The notes under the pieces were generated by a model, which had not been told where the DNA came from, searched no databases, and saw only the letters and a program-made list of their open reading frames with translations. From Caprella mutica (taxonomy: Eukaryota > Arthropoda > Malacostraca > Amphipoda > Caprellidae): 64,000 nt of DNA. The DNA lies in the NCBI GenBank assembly GCA_947561585.1, contig CANNZV010000870.1, positions 124,001-188,000 of the forward strand. The letters run 5' to 3'. Shown here piece after piece: positions 12,601-21,362 of this stretch (its first letter is position 1; every line of letters begins with the position of its first letter). The position numbers were made by a program, and so were the translations under genes.

Positions 12601-15600
12601 CTAGTTTATTTATTCTCTTTGGTTTTGCGGAGTGTTTTTAGGAGGATAGGAAAGGTAGACTTACTGTCGAAGTTGAGGCTGATGTTGGCATTGCTCTCTC
12701 CCAATTCGTTTTTAGCCGTGACTTTGTATTTACCGGCATCTTCGACGGTCACTTTCGTGAGTCGCAGTTGTACGGCATACACGCCATTCTCTTTCTCTAT
12801 CGTTTGCTGAGAGTAGCGCAAAATTAATCAGAAAAAAGTTTTTTAAATTGATAAAATATAATTTATTAGTGCACTGGTTCTTGTCATGTTGTCATTTAAA
12901 CAAAGATTATGAAGCTCTTTCAAGAGACTTTTGAATCAATTTACAAGGAATCATAAACTAGCTATTTATTTACTATTTATAAATGCTGTAGTGGATCAAA
13001 AAATACAACTGAAAAAGATGTTCGAATAATAATAGCAAAAATAGTTACGGCTAGAATTATAAAAATTGAACACCTGTCTGAAGCCTTGAAAATAATATTC
13101 CAAATTGTTAGAGTCTAGACTTACCTTGCACCTAACAGAAGCCTTAACAGCTACTCCATCCCTAAACCAGAATATATCTGGCTTGGGTTCTGCCTTGATC
13201 TTGCATTCGAAAATGATGGTCTTTCCTCCGGCTTCCTGTTTGATGATTGGCTTCTGAGCGAAAGATGGCGCCACGCCTTCGATTTGCCTGATTTAGCAGA
13301 GAGTTCGAGATTATTTTGATGAAAAGGAAAATAATCTACTTCCTTAATTTTTTATGAAATTATAATAAGAAATTTGCAGTGACGTAACTATCGTATATAA
13401 AAGAATAAAAGCGGGCCACAGGAAACTTTAATATTTAAAATCTAGTAAATATGATTAATTTTACATTTAATATTATATCGTTTATCGAAAAACGAACATT
13501 TTATTCATTCTATAAGATTTAGTAGATCTTTTAGCAATTGTAATTGACATAGATACAAATTTGGTTTGTTAACATTTCCTTTATCATTTTAGCTATGGTG
13601 TCTAGTAGTAAGGCATTGATTTGGTTCTTGTCTTTCTGAACGAAAATGTCTGCAGAGTTCAATATTTCAAGACTTACCTTTGGTCCGAAGAAGGTTGAGA
13701 AGCTGCAACAGAAAACACAAAGAAAGAAAGTAAGAAAACAAAATACAGAAATGCTCAGTGATTGGGGAAGCAAAGAAAAAATAAAGAATTATATACATTA
13801 AAACTAAAGTACTCGAGAGAAAATAAAAGTGCTGAAATGAAAATGAAGAATTAGAAGAACATCTTTCTGCGGTAAAATAGAAAATTATTTTATTTAGATT
13901 GATTATCCAATCAAGTTTGGGTTTACGTTTTATTATTAATGATTCAGGGAGTTTATTTAGAGGGTTAGATTAGATTTTCTTCTATTTTAATGGTGTTTGA
14001 ATGAGATTATAAAATAAACTTTTATAGTGTAAATCAAAAATTTATTTGGTAATTGTGAACTATTAGGCAGTTTTGAATGTGCGATAAGTTTTTAAAATCA
14101 AATTTCAAATTCATTCTTAATTATTGTAATGAGTTTCAAAATTCGTATGTGATCAATTGGAAAGAAGTGTTGTGTGCTTTAGAGGGACAGAAATAGCATC
14201 AAGGACACAAACAAACGGGGTGGAAGAAAAGAATCTGCAGGAATGTTCGATGTAAGCAGGTGTGAAATGGTTTTGTTAGTTTATAGGTGCATGCCGTGCG
14301 TGTGTTCTTCGTAAACAACTAGCTAGGTGTGCCATGACCAACTGAAAACACACTGAAAAGTCTTTTAGAAGCAACAGAACAACTATGATCATTTGCTTTT
14401 TTACATAATTTGTTTGCAGCAACAAATTATAAATAATGAACACATAAATCTTCACTATTTTGAATCGATTTTTTGATCGAAAATGTTCATATGTATATGA
14501 AAAATTAAAATAATATACACTGCAATGAAATAAATTCTCAGTATTTATTTTGAAAAAAAAAATTATAGAAATTTAGAGTTTCGAAGAATTCATTTCACCA
14601 AGTATCTATCCATTGTAACATAAAATAGTCCAATTAACCTAGTTTATATAGTAAAACTTCAAAGAGTTCGTTTTACCAGGTAAATGGTAAAACCTGCTTT
14701 TGAGTTTTGATAATCGGAAAATGTGTTTAATTCATTCTTATAAGAAAGCAAATAAGTTAATGTTGATGCTACACACAATTTGAGACAGTGAAAAGGCGTG
14801 TATATTGAAGGGAAAAAATGAGTTAGATTCTATTGTTAGGTAAGAATTAGTATTAAGATAAAGTCGAAGAAAAGTGTATCTGCATATGACTTTTTCACTG
14901 TTTACTTATTTCACATTCCAACACAATCTTTGCTAATTGTGATGCTGATATGAAGATATTTTGTATTTTTCTGATTACACAACAACTCAAGTATTAATGA
15001 TTCCCGAATTCCCGAAGCAAAAACATTTATACTTGGGAAATTTGTAAGATTTGAAAATGAGAAGAAATTAGGAAACTATTCATCATTGCAGTGACTCTTT
15101 ACTCTGACAGCACACAACTCATTCGATTACAAACTATATAACTAAAAGAATCAAAAATATGCAAAAACAGCAAATAGCTATACATAAAATCAAATAAATG
15201 GAGAAAGATAAATAATGTAAAACATATAAGAAAATAATGGTAGATTATAAGAAGCAACGAAAACTTCAAATCTGCGTCCACGGTTTCACTTACGGTTCAG
15301 CTGGCTCTTCCACGGCTGTAAGGGTTAAATGATTTAGTTAAGGTATTCTTAATGATAGTACAGTTATTCATGCAAAGTTGCAAACCAAGGATTTCTGTGA
15401 AAAGTAAGGGAATCGCCGCTTTTAATTTTGAAGCTGCTTAATTATATTGCCTGTAAATCACAAATATCAATTTTTAGCTAGCGATATCACATACCATCAC
15501 AACATTATGGTAGTAAATTCATTTATTTCCTAGAAAATTGTATTTATTCTATATATGGTATTACACATCAAAATACCTTTTATTTCATTACATAATTCAC

Positions 15601-17374
15601 TTCAATTTGTTATTTTATGATCAGATTAAAATCAAATGATAACACATTGAATTTAATTTCTAAGATCTTGTGATATCAAAAGTGTTTCTTTATAAAATTT
15701 TCTACCCTAACAATTGGGTGATTGTTGAAATATTAATAACCATAAAGAAAGTTTAACTTCCTGCAAATATAAGAGTGTTTGTCTTAATTTTATCAACCCA
15801 ATGTTTAACACAATTTGGTCTGGTACATGATATTGGGATCCGGAAAATTGATCGAAAGCAATTGACAGAAAACAATTTATCGAAAGCAATTGATCGAATG
15901 GAAAATTGATCGAATGGAAAATTGGTCGAATGGAAAATTGATCGAATGGAAAATTGGTCGAATGGAAAATTGATCGAAAGGAAAATTGATCGTACAACAA
16001 TTGGTCGAATGGAGAATTGACCGAAACAAAATTGATCGAAAATGATATTGGATCTATTTACACTAATTGACAATGATAACTAAAACCATGGATTACCTGA
16101 GAAACTTACTTGCAATATATTACAGCTAGAAGATCTTGTTACCATGATTTATATATAATAATAATAATTTATACAATAATATATAATAATAATTTATGTA
16201 TAACATTTCTTCAATCAACTGTTTTTCTATAACAGAGAATTATATAGTTGAAATATATTATACTTTGAAGAACTTAAAGTTTTCTTAGTTCTAGAATTTA
16301 GGTAGTTCTAGATAACTTGTGAAATGAAAGTTAAATAATTAATTAATTTAGTATAGGTTTAAAGTCTGTTTTGGAACCAGAAGCCATATCACTGACGGCA
16401 AAAGGGAATTAAATACAAGAGATAGGAAGAAGCAGTCAGAAAGGAAAATGGATTCATGAACAAAGTCACTCAACACCGTCGGTGTTAAGTGAGTACTTTG
16501 TGAGTACAGTCACTTACCAAGGAATGTAACAAAAAGGGACACTAAGCACCGGTTACTGCACTCACAGATGAAAGAAAATAATGAAGCTGATCTATTTGAT
16601 CAATTTTCCTTTCGATCAATTGTTGTGCGATCAAATTTCCATTCGACCAATTTTCCTTTCGACCAATTTTCTTTTCGACCAATTTTCCTTTCGATCAATT
16701 TTCCATTCGATCAATTGCTTTCGATAAATTGTTTTCGGTCAATTGCTTTCGATAAATTGTTTTCGGTCAATTGCTTTCGATAAATTGTTTTCGGTCAATT
16801 GCTTTCGATCAATTTTCCTAGACCCCATGATATTGATATATTTTAAATAAAACTAGATTAGTAATTAAGTATTATCTATTTCAAAGGTTACATTTATTGA
16901 TTTTAAAAGTGAAAGTTTGATATAAATTAATATAAGAATGATTCTACTTGGTAACTTTATAAATAGAATCTACATTGAATTTAAAAGTGAAATTATAGCA
17001 GAAGATGTGAATGGTTATAGATAAAGAGTCGACCTAACAAGAGGTTGGTACTTACGACTGAAGTTCAAGTTGATTGACGCTGACACCTCGCCATACTTGT
17101 TCTTCGCCTTCACCTTGTACAAACCAGCATCCTCCTCCTCGACATCGTCAAGAACAAGCTGCACATCGAACACATTAGCCTTCGCACCAGGTTTCACGGT
17201 GATGACGATTCTTCCACCTTCTTTGACGTGGTCCTCACCCCGGTACCAGTCAATCTCCGGCTTTGGAGATGATAGTAGCTGACAGTCGAAGATAAGTTTG
17301 TTACCATCATCTTCCTGACGGAGCTTGGGCTTCTGGGTGAAGCTCGGGGCGAAATTCTCCCCCGAGGACCCCAT
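508..17374 (-). CDS. bt: projectin/twitchin-type giant muscle protein, N-terminal part (spliced, continues beyond left edge)
   Basis: The family builds elastic connecting filaments or thick-filament-associated proteins of the sarcomere; insect projectin links Z-disc and thick filament and carries a C-terminal kinase, which would lie outside this window. Joining exons in frame gives an N-terminal Ig domain starting [18 protein letters not shown], a short variable linker, six more I-set Ig domains, then a long charged PEVK-like region (Glu/Lys-rich, with RKSS and RRGS/RRPS motifs). The Ig pattern (PSFxQKP at the start, a core Trp, DxGxYK, then N-x-N-L-N-F at the end) is the twitchin/projectin type. 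Exons, 5' to 3': 17374-17056, 15315-15294 or 13702-13678, 13287-13125, 12806-12665, 11724-11571, 11484-11275, 11185-11056, 10964-10793, 10119-10028, 9942-9808, 9709-9395, 9188-9098, 8380-8220, 8032-7892, 7246-6893, 6418-5801, 5409-5386, 5084-4464, then likely 3155-3132, 2685-2581, 1316-1284, 906-724, 642-508. The family assignment is strong. The symbol is by homology only. Confidence 0.88.
724..906 (-). CDS. bt: projectin exon, charged linker
   Basis: Sixty-one codons, phase 0 on both sides. The acceptor is TTAAATTTGTAG and the donor CAG|GTAGCA. It encodes [20 protein letters not shown], an Asn-rich stretch, then [20 protein letters not shown] and NINQ. I do not recognise a domain, but the length, phase and splice sites are all consistent. 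Confidence 0.65.
1284..1316 (-). CDS. bt: 33-nt microexon [11 protein letters not shown]
   Basis: The acceptor is TTTTGGTCATTCAG and the donor ATG|GTGAGT, phase 0 on both sides. Eleven residues, Pro and Val containing, in keeping with the PEVK-like region. Confidence 0.55.
1317..2580 (-). other. projectin intron, no content seen
   Basis: AT-rich, with no repeat, RNA or convincing extra exon. Further microexons of 20-30 nt could be hidden here, as they are hard to see by eye. Confidence 0.5.
2581..2685 (-). CDS. bt: projectin exon, Pro/Glu-rich segment
   Basis: Thirty-five codons, phase 0 on both sides. The acceptor is CGGTATATTAG and the donor TGG|GTAAGG. It encodes [20 protein letters not shown] and [15 protein letters not shown]. 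The Pro-Glu-Val-type composition is a real PEVK signature. Confidence 0.65.
2686..4463 (-). other. projectin introns around a possible microexon
   Basis: Apart from the possible microexon at 3132-3155, I found no supported exon or mobile element. Short open frames here (for example 3626-3880 on the plus strand) have AT-rich random composition. Confidence 0.5.
3132..3155 (-). CDS. bt: possible 24-nt microexon ESTEEEEQ
   Basis: AAAAG precedes it and CAG|GTAATC follows, phase 0 on both sides. The eight residues are acidic, like other PEVK-like pieces, but the acceptor has only a moderate pyrimidine tract. Transcript evidence would decide. Confidence 0.4.
4464..5084 (-). CDS. bt: projectin exon, Lys/Ser-rich segment with RKSS motifs
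   Basis: Two hundred and seven codons in phase 0. The acceptor is AATATTTGCAG. The proposed donor, CAG|GTTCGT, is weak. If it is not used, the frame runs 32 codons further to a stop at 4365-4367. The protein has two related blocks: [17 protein letters not shown] and [16 protein letters not shown] near the start, [17 protein letters not shown] and [16 protein letters not shown] at the end. Between them are four RKSSM/RKSSI motifs, which resemble basophilic kinase sites. Confidence 0.78.
5386..5409 (-). CDS. bt: 24-nt microexon KEEKVGVK in the PEVK-like region
   Basis: The acceptor is TTTCTATTCACAG and the donor AAG|GTATGT, phase 0 on both sides. The eight residues, KEEKVGVK, fit the composition of the surrounding exons. 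Good sites at both ends make this one of the better-supported microexons. Confidence 0.65.
5801..6418 (-). CDS. bt: projectin exon, Lys/Ser/Pro-rich PEVK-like segment
   Basis: Two hundred and six codons, phase 0 on both sides. The acceptor is CATGCTGGTTAG and the donor ACG|GTATGA. It encodes [20 protein letters not shown], then two related blocks ending in [14 protein letters not shown] and [14 protein letters not shown], with [17 protein letters not shown] between them. The sequence is low in hydrophobic residues and rich in Ser next to basic residues, so it is likely disordered and could be phosphorylated (inference). Confidence 0.82.
6893..7246 (-). CDS. bt: projectin exon, Glu/Lys-rich PEVK-like segment
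   Basis: One hundred and eighteen codons, phase 0 on both sides. The acceptor is TTATTATAG and the donor AAG|GTTTGA, which is weak, but the frame meets a stop within the intron so splicing is required. The protein begins with a run of Glu, then EKKE blocks, then repeats of the type [20 protein letters not shown]. It is almost entirely Glu, Lys and Val, as in the PEVK segments of titin and projectin, which act as unfolded springs. Triplet slippage probably expanded it. Confidence 0.82.
7290..7879. repeat. 28-bp minisatellite filling a projectin intron (about 21 copies)
   Basis: The unit is AAGAATATACCCTATCCACT followed by CACTTCCA-type sequence, 28 bp in all, with a common ACT/ATT variation. 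It occupies about 590 of 645 bp of the intron between the Ig7 exon and the Glu/Lys-rich exon. Read in the direction of transcription, units with the ACTCACTT form contain AAGTGAGT, which resembles a 5' splice site. Confidence 0.95.
7892..8032 (-). CDS. bt: projectin exon, second half of Ig domain 7, last Ig before the PEVK-like region
   Basis: Forty-seven codons in phase 0. The acceptor is CACTATTTTCAG and the donor GAG|GTCAGT. It encodes [39 protein letters not shown] and TQQMLEE. The second core Cys is Leu. The donor sits 13 bp from a 28-bp minisatellite that fills the next intron. Confidence 0.85.
8220..8380 (-). CDS. bt: projectin exon, first half of Ig domain 7
   Basis: The acceptor is GTGGCTCTGCAG and the donor GAG|GTAAAG (phase 0). 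It encodes [38 protein letters not shown] and SRRSVNISE. First core Cys and Trp are present. Confidence 0.85.
9098..9188 (-). CDS. bt: projectin exon, second half of Ig domain 6
   Basis: The acceptor is ATCTTTGAACAG and the donor G|GTAAGG (phase 1). It encodes [20 protein letters not shown] and LNLNIEG. The second core Cys is present but its partner in the previous exon is missing, so no disulfide-type core pair is expected. The 717-bp intron that follows is AT-rich without recognised content. Confidence 0.86.
9395..9709 (-). CDS. bt: projectin exon, end of Ig domain 5 and first half of Ig domain 6
   Basis: One hundred and five codons in phase 0. The acceptor is GATAAACTAG and the donor AAG|GTAATC. 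It encodes [20 protein letters not shown] and VNLNIE closing Ig5, a linker (SEPEPTGE), then [15 protein letters not shown] and [12 protein letters not shown] opening Ig6. In Ig6 the first core Cys is replaced (MIALV), although the Trp is present. Confidence 0.86.
9808..9942 (-). CDS. bt: projectin exon, middle of Ig domain 5
   Basis: Forty-five codons in phase 0 on both sides. The acceptor is ATATAATTAG and the donor AAG|GTGCGT. It encodes [16 protein letters not shown] with the first core Cys and Trp, then KTTKR-like basic strands and EYSCIVK. The first bases of the exon (GTGAGA) themselves look like a 5' splice site, so a resplicing artefact is possible, but the protein match is clear. Confidence 0.84.
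10028..10119 (-). CDS. bt: projectin exon, linker and first strands of Ig domain 5
   Basis: The acceptor is GTAAACTACAG and the donor AAG|GTATGG (phase 0). It encodes [18 protein letters not shown], then [13 protein letters not shown]. The domain continues in the next exon with a Cys-containing strand. Confidence 0.84.
10793..10964 (-). CDS. bt: projectin exon, Ig domain 4, second half
   Basis: The acceptor is CTTCACAACAG and the donor G|GTAATG (phase 1). It encodes [20 protein letters not shown] and [19 protein letters not shown]. This domain keeps the second core Cys, unlike Ig1 to Ig3. The following intron (673 bp) is AT-rich, and I recognised nothing else in it. Confidence 0.86.
11056..11185 (-). 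CDS. bt: projectin exon, Ig domain 4, first half
   Basis: The acceptor is TTAATTTCTAG and the donor ATG|GTTAGT (phase 0). It encodes [17 protein letters not shown], then [20 protein letters not shown], with the first core Cys and the Trp in canonical spacing. It is separated from the previous exon by an 89-bp intron. Confidence 0.86.
11275..11484 (-). CDS. bt: projectin exon, Ig domain 3, second half
   Basis: The acceptor is TTTTTTTAG, which completes the Trp codon; the donor is AA|GTGAGA. It encodes [39 protein letters not shown] and [14 protein letters not shown], then a short linker (DTATDQPK). The second core Cys is Ile. Confidence 0.86.
11571..11724 (-). CDS. bt: projectin exon, Ig domain 3, first half
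   Basis: The acceptor is ACCACATCTAG and the donor TG|GTAAGA, which splits the core Trp codon. It encodes a Ser/Pro-rich linker ([17 protein letters not shown]), then [12 protein letters not shown] and [16 protein letters not shown] with the first core Cys. The 939-bp intron upstream is AT-rich, and I saw nothing else in it. Confidence 0.85.
12665..12806 (-). CDS. bt: projectin exon, Ig domain 2, second half
   Basis: The acceptor is TACTCTCAG and the donor A|GTAAGT (phase 1). It encodes [19 protein letters not shown], then [19 protein letters not shown] and ANISLNFD, the closing strands of an I-set Ig domain. The second core Cys is Val. The domain is split across two exons in the same place as the later Ig domains. 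Confidence 0.87.
13125..13287 (-). CDS. bt: projectin exon, Ig domain 2, first half
   Basis: The exon starts after TAAATCAG and ends AAG|GTAAGT in phase 0. It encodes [13 protein letters not shown], then [21 protein letters not shown] with the first core Cys and the core Trp of an I-set Ig domain. The acceptor needs two bases from the previous exon, which both microexons supply. An alternative AG 11 nt further in would instead accept the ATG exon directly, so a form lacking both microexons is also formally possible. Confidence 0.85.
13678..13702 (-). CDS. bt: 25-nt alternative microexon b, Ig1-Ig2 linker
   Basis: Acceptor TTTTCTGTTGCAG and donor GTAAGT flank 25 nt. Spliced directly from the ATG exon it reads PSQPSSDQR and continues into Ig2 as QIEGVAPSF. 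If microexon a were also included, the frame would shift at Ig2. The two are therefore likely mutually exclusive, giving either an acidic PVEEPAEP or a Ser/Gln-rich PSQPSSDQR linker. Confidence 0.7.
13703..15293 (-). other. intron between the two microexons
   Basis: AT-rich sequence between alternative microexons a and b. No repeat or exon was recognised. It would hold any signals that enforce exclusive choice, but I cannot point to one. Confidence 0.45.
15294..15315 (-). CDS. bt: 22-nt alternative microexon a, Ig1-Ig2 linker
   Basis: Acceptor TTTAACCCTTACAG and donor GTAAGT flank 22 nt. Spliced from the ATG exon it reads PVEEPAEP and joins the Ig2 exon in frame (QIEGVAPSF). Because 22 is 1 modulo 3, and so is the 25-nt exon at 13678, using both would shift the frame. 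It lies 1.7 kb downstream of the ATG exon, with a foldback element in the intervening intron. Confidence 0.7.
15836..16825. mobile_element. foldback element with tandem-repeat arms and a 10-bp target duplication (element FB-1)
   Basis: Both ends are arrays of a 14-16-bp unit (GGAAAATTGATCGAAT and variants), in opposite orientation: about 15836-16035 on the left and 16595-16825 on the right. The direct repeat CATGATATTG flanks it on both sides (15826-15835 and 16826-16835). Arms made of short tandem repeats with a 9-10-bp duplication are the hallmark of Drosophila-type FB elements, often linked to the Mutator superfamily. The middle holds no transposase, but does hold a copy of dispersed repeat B. 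It sits in the intron between the ATG exon and microexon a. Confidence 0.85.
16354..16590 (+). repeat. dispersed repeat B, copy 1 (inside FB-1)
   Basis: It shares CATGAACAAAGTCAC, CAGTCACTTACCAAGGAA and GCACCGGT-type blocks with copies at 35069-35300 and 36237-36345, all in the same orientation. No pol III box or coding frame was recognised, so the class is unknown. Confidence 0.65.
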
Positions 17375-17456
17375 CGCCGTTTACGTTGAGGCCGTGGTGT
17401 GCCCTATTGAACAGTCGGTGCCAATGTTGCGTTCGATGATCGTGGTGCTTCGAGAA
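17056..17456 (-). CDS. bt: projectin exon with start codon and Ig domain 1
   Basis: The 3' splice site is a pyrimidine-rich tract ending ACAG before 17456. Untranslated sequence runs to the ATG at 17374-17372, which has a good context (GGCGATGG). The coding part gives about 106 residues with one I-set Ig domain: FDCQL (first core Cys), EIDWYRG (core Trp) and [12 protein letters not shown], where the second core Cys is replaced by Val. The domain ends SINLNFS. The donor is C|GTAAGT, which leaves one base of a split codon (phase 1). I chose this start because it is the first ATG after the acceptor and gives the MG...[10 protein letters not shown]-terminus typical of the family. Confidence 0.88.
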
Positions 17457-18596
17457 CTGTTGAGGAAAAAGACATTCAACGGACTAGATAATATAATATA
17501 TGCACCATTATGCTAACCTTTTCTAACCATATAACACTACAAAGTGTCCCATTTGCAGTTAAGAGGTCTGACTAGTGAGTGTGTGTCTCGAATATTGTCA
17601 GATAAGTCTTATTTTAGATACTCTGACTAATGGTATAGAGTCGTTTGTCACGCGGCCAAATTCTCCCTCACTACCTACCTAATCTCTCCCCTGTTTATAT
17701 TTACTCTCTTTTACTCATGCATTTTAGAATACATATAAAATAGTGGAAAGTATTTGAATTGTGTAATTAGCCTTCAGTCACTGTACACAAATGTCAACAG
17801 TATAATAATATAATGTTATTTTAATTTCACATTTAAAAAAAGTTACTAATATTTTTGTTTTAAAATATTTTGGTGTGTATTTTCAAGTATTTTTGTATTC
17901 AATTCATCAATTGAGCATATATGAAAAATTTATACTTCAATATAAGAAACATTAACAATTATAACTTTTACTCGTTTTCTTGACACATCTTTCGATTTAG
18001 ATTCAGTTCCATGTTTGTAATAATTTGAACTTTCAAAAAGTTGTTAGAGAAGGTAATTAATCATATAACACACTATCAATCTTCGTCAGCGATTTGTGTT
18101 TGTCTATTTTGGTGTCAACAGTGTCCTCAATCACCAAAATGAACGATCTCGATTAGAAAAATAAGTACAATTGGGTGCTTTTGAATTAATGTTTTATTAA
18201 ATTCTTATAGATAAAATCCTTGTAACCAAAAGTTTAAAAGGCAAACTTTCCAAGAATTACTGCGTTAATAATGGCTCATGACTTCTTTTAAGAGTTAACT
18301 ATCTATAATGATTAATTTTGTATCTATAGTGTTTAATTAAGTATATCCGTAATGGTTAACTTAGTATCTAAAATGATATTATCAGTCGACAGTAACAGTT
18401 TATAATTTGTACAATAGTAAGGATATTCAAAATATTTGTATTCATATACAGTTCTGAGAATATTATTATTATTTATTTACAGTTATTTAAACTCAAAATC
18501 AAAGGTATTTTCTAAGAATGGATTTACGCATCATCAGGATCAAAGAAGGAAGTTGAAAATTGTATGAATGTGAAGAAGAAACTATGATAGTTTACC

Positions 18597-19759
18597 AACT
18601 CATTACTGTGCATAGGAACTCATTACTGTGCATAGGAACTAATTAATGTGCATAGGAAATCATTACTGTGCAAAAGAACTCATTACTGGGCATAAGAACT
18701 CATTACTGTACATAAGAACTCATTACTGTGAATAAGAACTCATTACTGTGCATAAGAAATCATTACTGTGCATAAGAACTCATTACTGTGCATAAGAACT
18801 CATTACTGTGCATAAGAACTCATTACTGTGCATAGGAAATCATTACTGTGCATAAGAACTCATTACTTTCTGTACATAAGAACTCATTACTGTGCATATG
18901 AACTCATTACTGTGCATAGGAACTCATTACTTTCTGTACATAGGAACTCATAACTGTACATAAGAACTCATTACTTTCTGTACATAGGAACTCATTACTG
19001 TACATAAGAACTCATTACTTTCTGTACATAGGAACTCATTACTGTACATAAGAACTCATTACTTTCTGTACATAGGAACTCATTACTGTGCATAAGAACT
19101 CATTACTTTCTGTACATGAGAACTCATTACTGTGCATATGAACTCATTACTGTGCATAGGAACTCATTACTTTCTGTACATAGGAACTCATTACTGTCCA
19201 TAAGAACTCATTACTTTCTGTACATGAGAACTCATTACTGTGCATATGAACTCATTACTGTGCATATGAACTCATTACTGTGCATAGGAACTCATTACTT
19301 TCTGTACATAAGAACTCATTACATTAATAAACCTGTACATAAGAACTCATTACTTTCTGTACATAAGAACTCATTACTTTCTGTACATAAGAATTCATTA
19401 CTTCTGTACATAAGAACTCATTACTTTCTGTACATAAGAACTCATTACTTTCTGTACATAAGAACTCATTACTTTCTGTACATAAGAACTCATTACTTTC
19501 TGTACATAAGAACTCATTACTTTCTGTACATAAGAACTCATTACTTTCTGTACATAAGAACTCATTACTTTCTGTACATAAGAACTCATTACTTTCTGTA
19601 CATAAGAACTCATTACTTTCTGTACATAAGAATTCATTACTTTCTGTACATAAGAACTCATTACTTTCTGTACATAAGAACTCATTACTTTCTGTACATA
19701 AGAACTCATTACTTTCTGTACATAAGAATTCATTACTTCTGTACATAAGAACTCATTAC
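18597..19759. repeat. minisatellite with 20-bp and 24-bp unit forms
   Basis: The left part repeats AACTCATTACTGTGCATAAG (20 bp). The right part repeats a 24-bp form in which TTTCTGTA replaces TGTG. The middle alternates the two. Because 24 is divisible by three, open frames of up to 210 codons arise on both strands (RTHYFLYI and ESNEFLCT repeats). These are not genes. Confidence 0.95.
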
Positions 19760-20539
19760 ATTGGAACCCAAAAGTTGCACATGAAAATGCAAAGGTGAAA
19801 GTAATATGTATGCTTGATAATTGAGCAACAGAAATAATTGAATTAATAGAAGCATAATTACTACACAGGTTGAAGAGAAAAATATTCCCACCTTTTCCCT
19901 TTCAAATGATTAAACTCAAAATTTATAAGAATAACTATTTAATAATGATATAAAAATTTACAACAACAAGTTTCAAAATGTTACCTCGATTTCTGTCAAT
20001 TTAACTAAATAATTCCGGTTTTAAACGAAAGTAGGTAAACCTAACACGAAATCCTCTATCAATTCTTCAATAATAATTCATTAAATTCATTCAAAAAGTT
20101 ATCCTAGCCCTAAAGATTTGAAAAGTTTTAATGAGACGGAAATAGGTTTTATTTAGAAATGTGACCTATTTTATTTATTCTACAACCATTAACACAATAT
20201 AATTTTCATCATTCTGAATATTTATAGCTACAATACTATTTATACATATTTAATTTTTACAAATGTTAATATTTCACCAATTAAAATAAAAGATAAAACA
20301 ATATGTACTCCACAATGACAATAATTATAGATTGTATCGTTGTATATAAATCAGGTGGAGTTAAACAGGCAAAATTGCCAAATCTCGTTAGTTTTCAGTG
20401 AGAGTTAGTTTTCGGAGTGACTTTAAAGAACGTGATTCGGAGAGAGTGGGAGATTAAATAATAAACCTTGACAAGTTCATTATTTCATTCTTCGTTCATT
20501 ACAAACAGCAAAACTGGTCAAATCAACCAAGTAAAAGCT

Positions 20540-21362
20540 GAGGAGAAACCCATAGTAATTAGCCCAAAAATGGAAGTATCCATTTCTTCACACTGATCTC
20601 CAAACATTTAAAATGCTATAAAAGAAAAAACTGGTCGCTAGAATTCCTGTTGAAAAAGCAAGTAAGAGTTGAAGTTATTCTCTTGATGAGAAATTCAATG
20701 TCCTGCAGTATGATAAAATGATAGCATTTGATATCGTACAAGTGACATTGAGTAGCGTGTACATATGTACTATGTAGATACACTCCAAGCGTTTACTAAA
20801 AGAGCGTCACTGACATAGTTACTCGGAAGACAAATTGCAGCGTTTGGGATGGTTTGGACGCCATAATCGAAATTGGAAAGAGCACTTTTTTTTCTTGGAT
20901 GAAAGAATAAAACTTTTAGCAGAAGAAAAATTTAAAAAGCATTCTGTGACATCATTGTTGCCTAGGATCAAAAACCAATTTGAATAGGGTCAGCAAAAAC
21001 ACTCATTCACAGAGTCAAAAAGACTCAATAATAGTTAGCAAACAATGTTCCAGAGTTCTTTAAAAAAAGAATGACTCCCTTCATCACCAAATCTGAATCT
21101 CTTTGACTTCAGTATTTGCTTAATATTAGGGTGACTTTGAAGACAAAATCATTCGAATTAGGAATTTGGATAATAAATTCCTCAAGCAACCATTCGTGAA
21201 TCTCCAAGTATTTGTAGCATATTAATTAAAAATTGGTGAAGACTTATTGAACAAATTATAGATATTGTAAGAAGGCTATGTTTATTGTTTATTATGGTTT
21301 CATTTGCATGTTTTTATTCATTTAATAAATAATAACAATACCTACTTATTGAGCACCCTGTA
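20540..21362 (+). pseudogene. mariner-type transposase remnant with 3' terminal repeat
   Basis: Broken frames give PSSPNLNLFDFSI, the counterpart of the SPDLNPLDFSIW motif around the last catalytic Asp, then RNLDNKFLKQPFVNLQVF-like text that fits the C-terminus. The end reads TTATTGAGCACCCTGTA, a usual terminal repeat for this group. Many stops and frameshifts show it is dead. The left end is not clear. Confidence 0.6.

Noticed and set aside
13678..15315. Inclusion of both microexons in one transcript
   Set aside because: The sum of 47 nt puts the Ig2 exon out of frame, and the Ig2 protein match is clear in only one frame.
19116..19748. 210-codon plus-strand and 140-codon minus-strand open frames
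   Set aside because: Repeated translation of a 24-bp minisatellite unit on both strands. No unique sequence.
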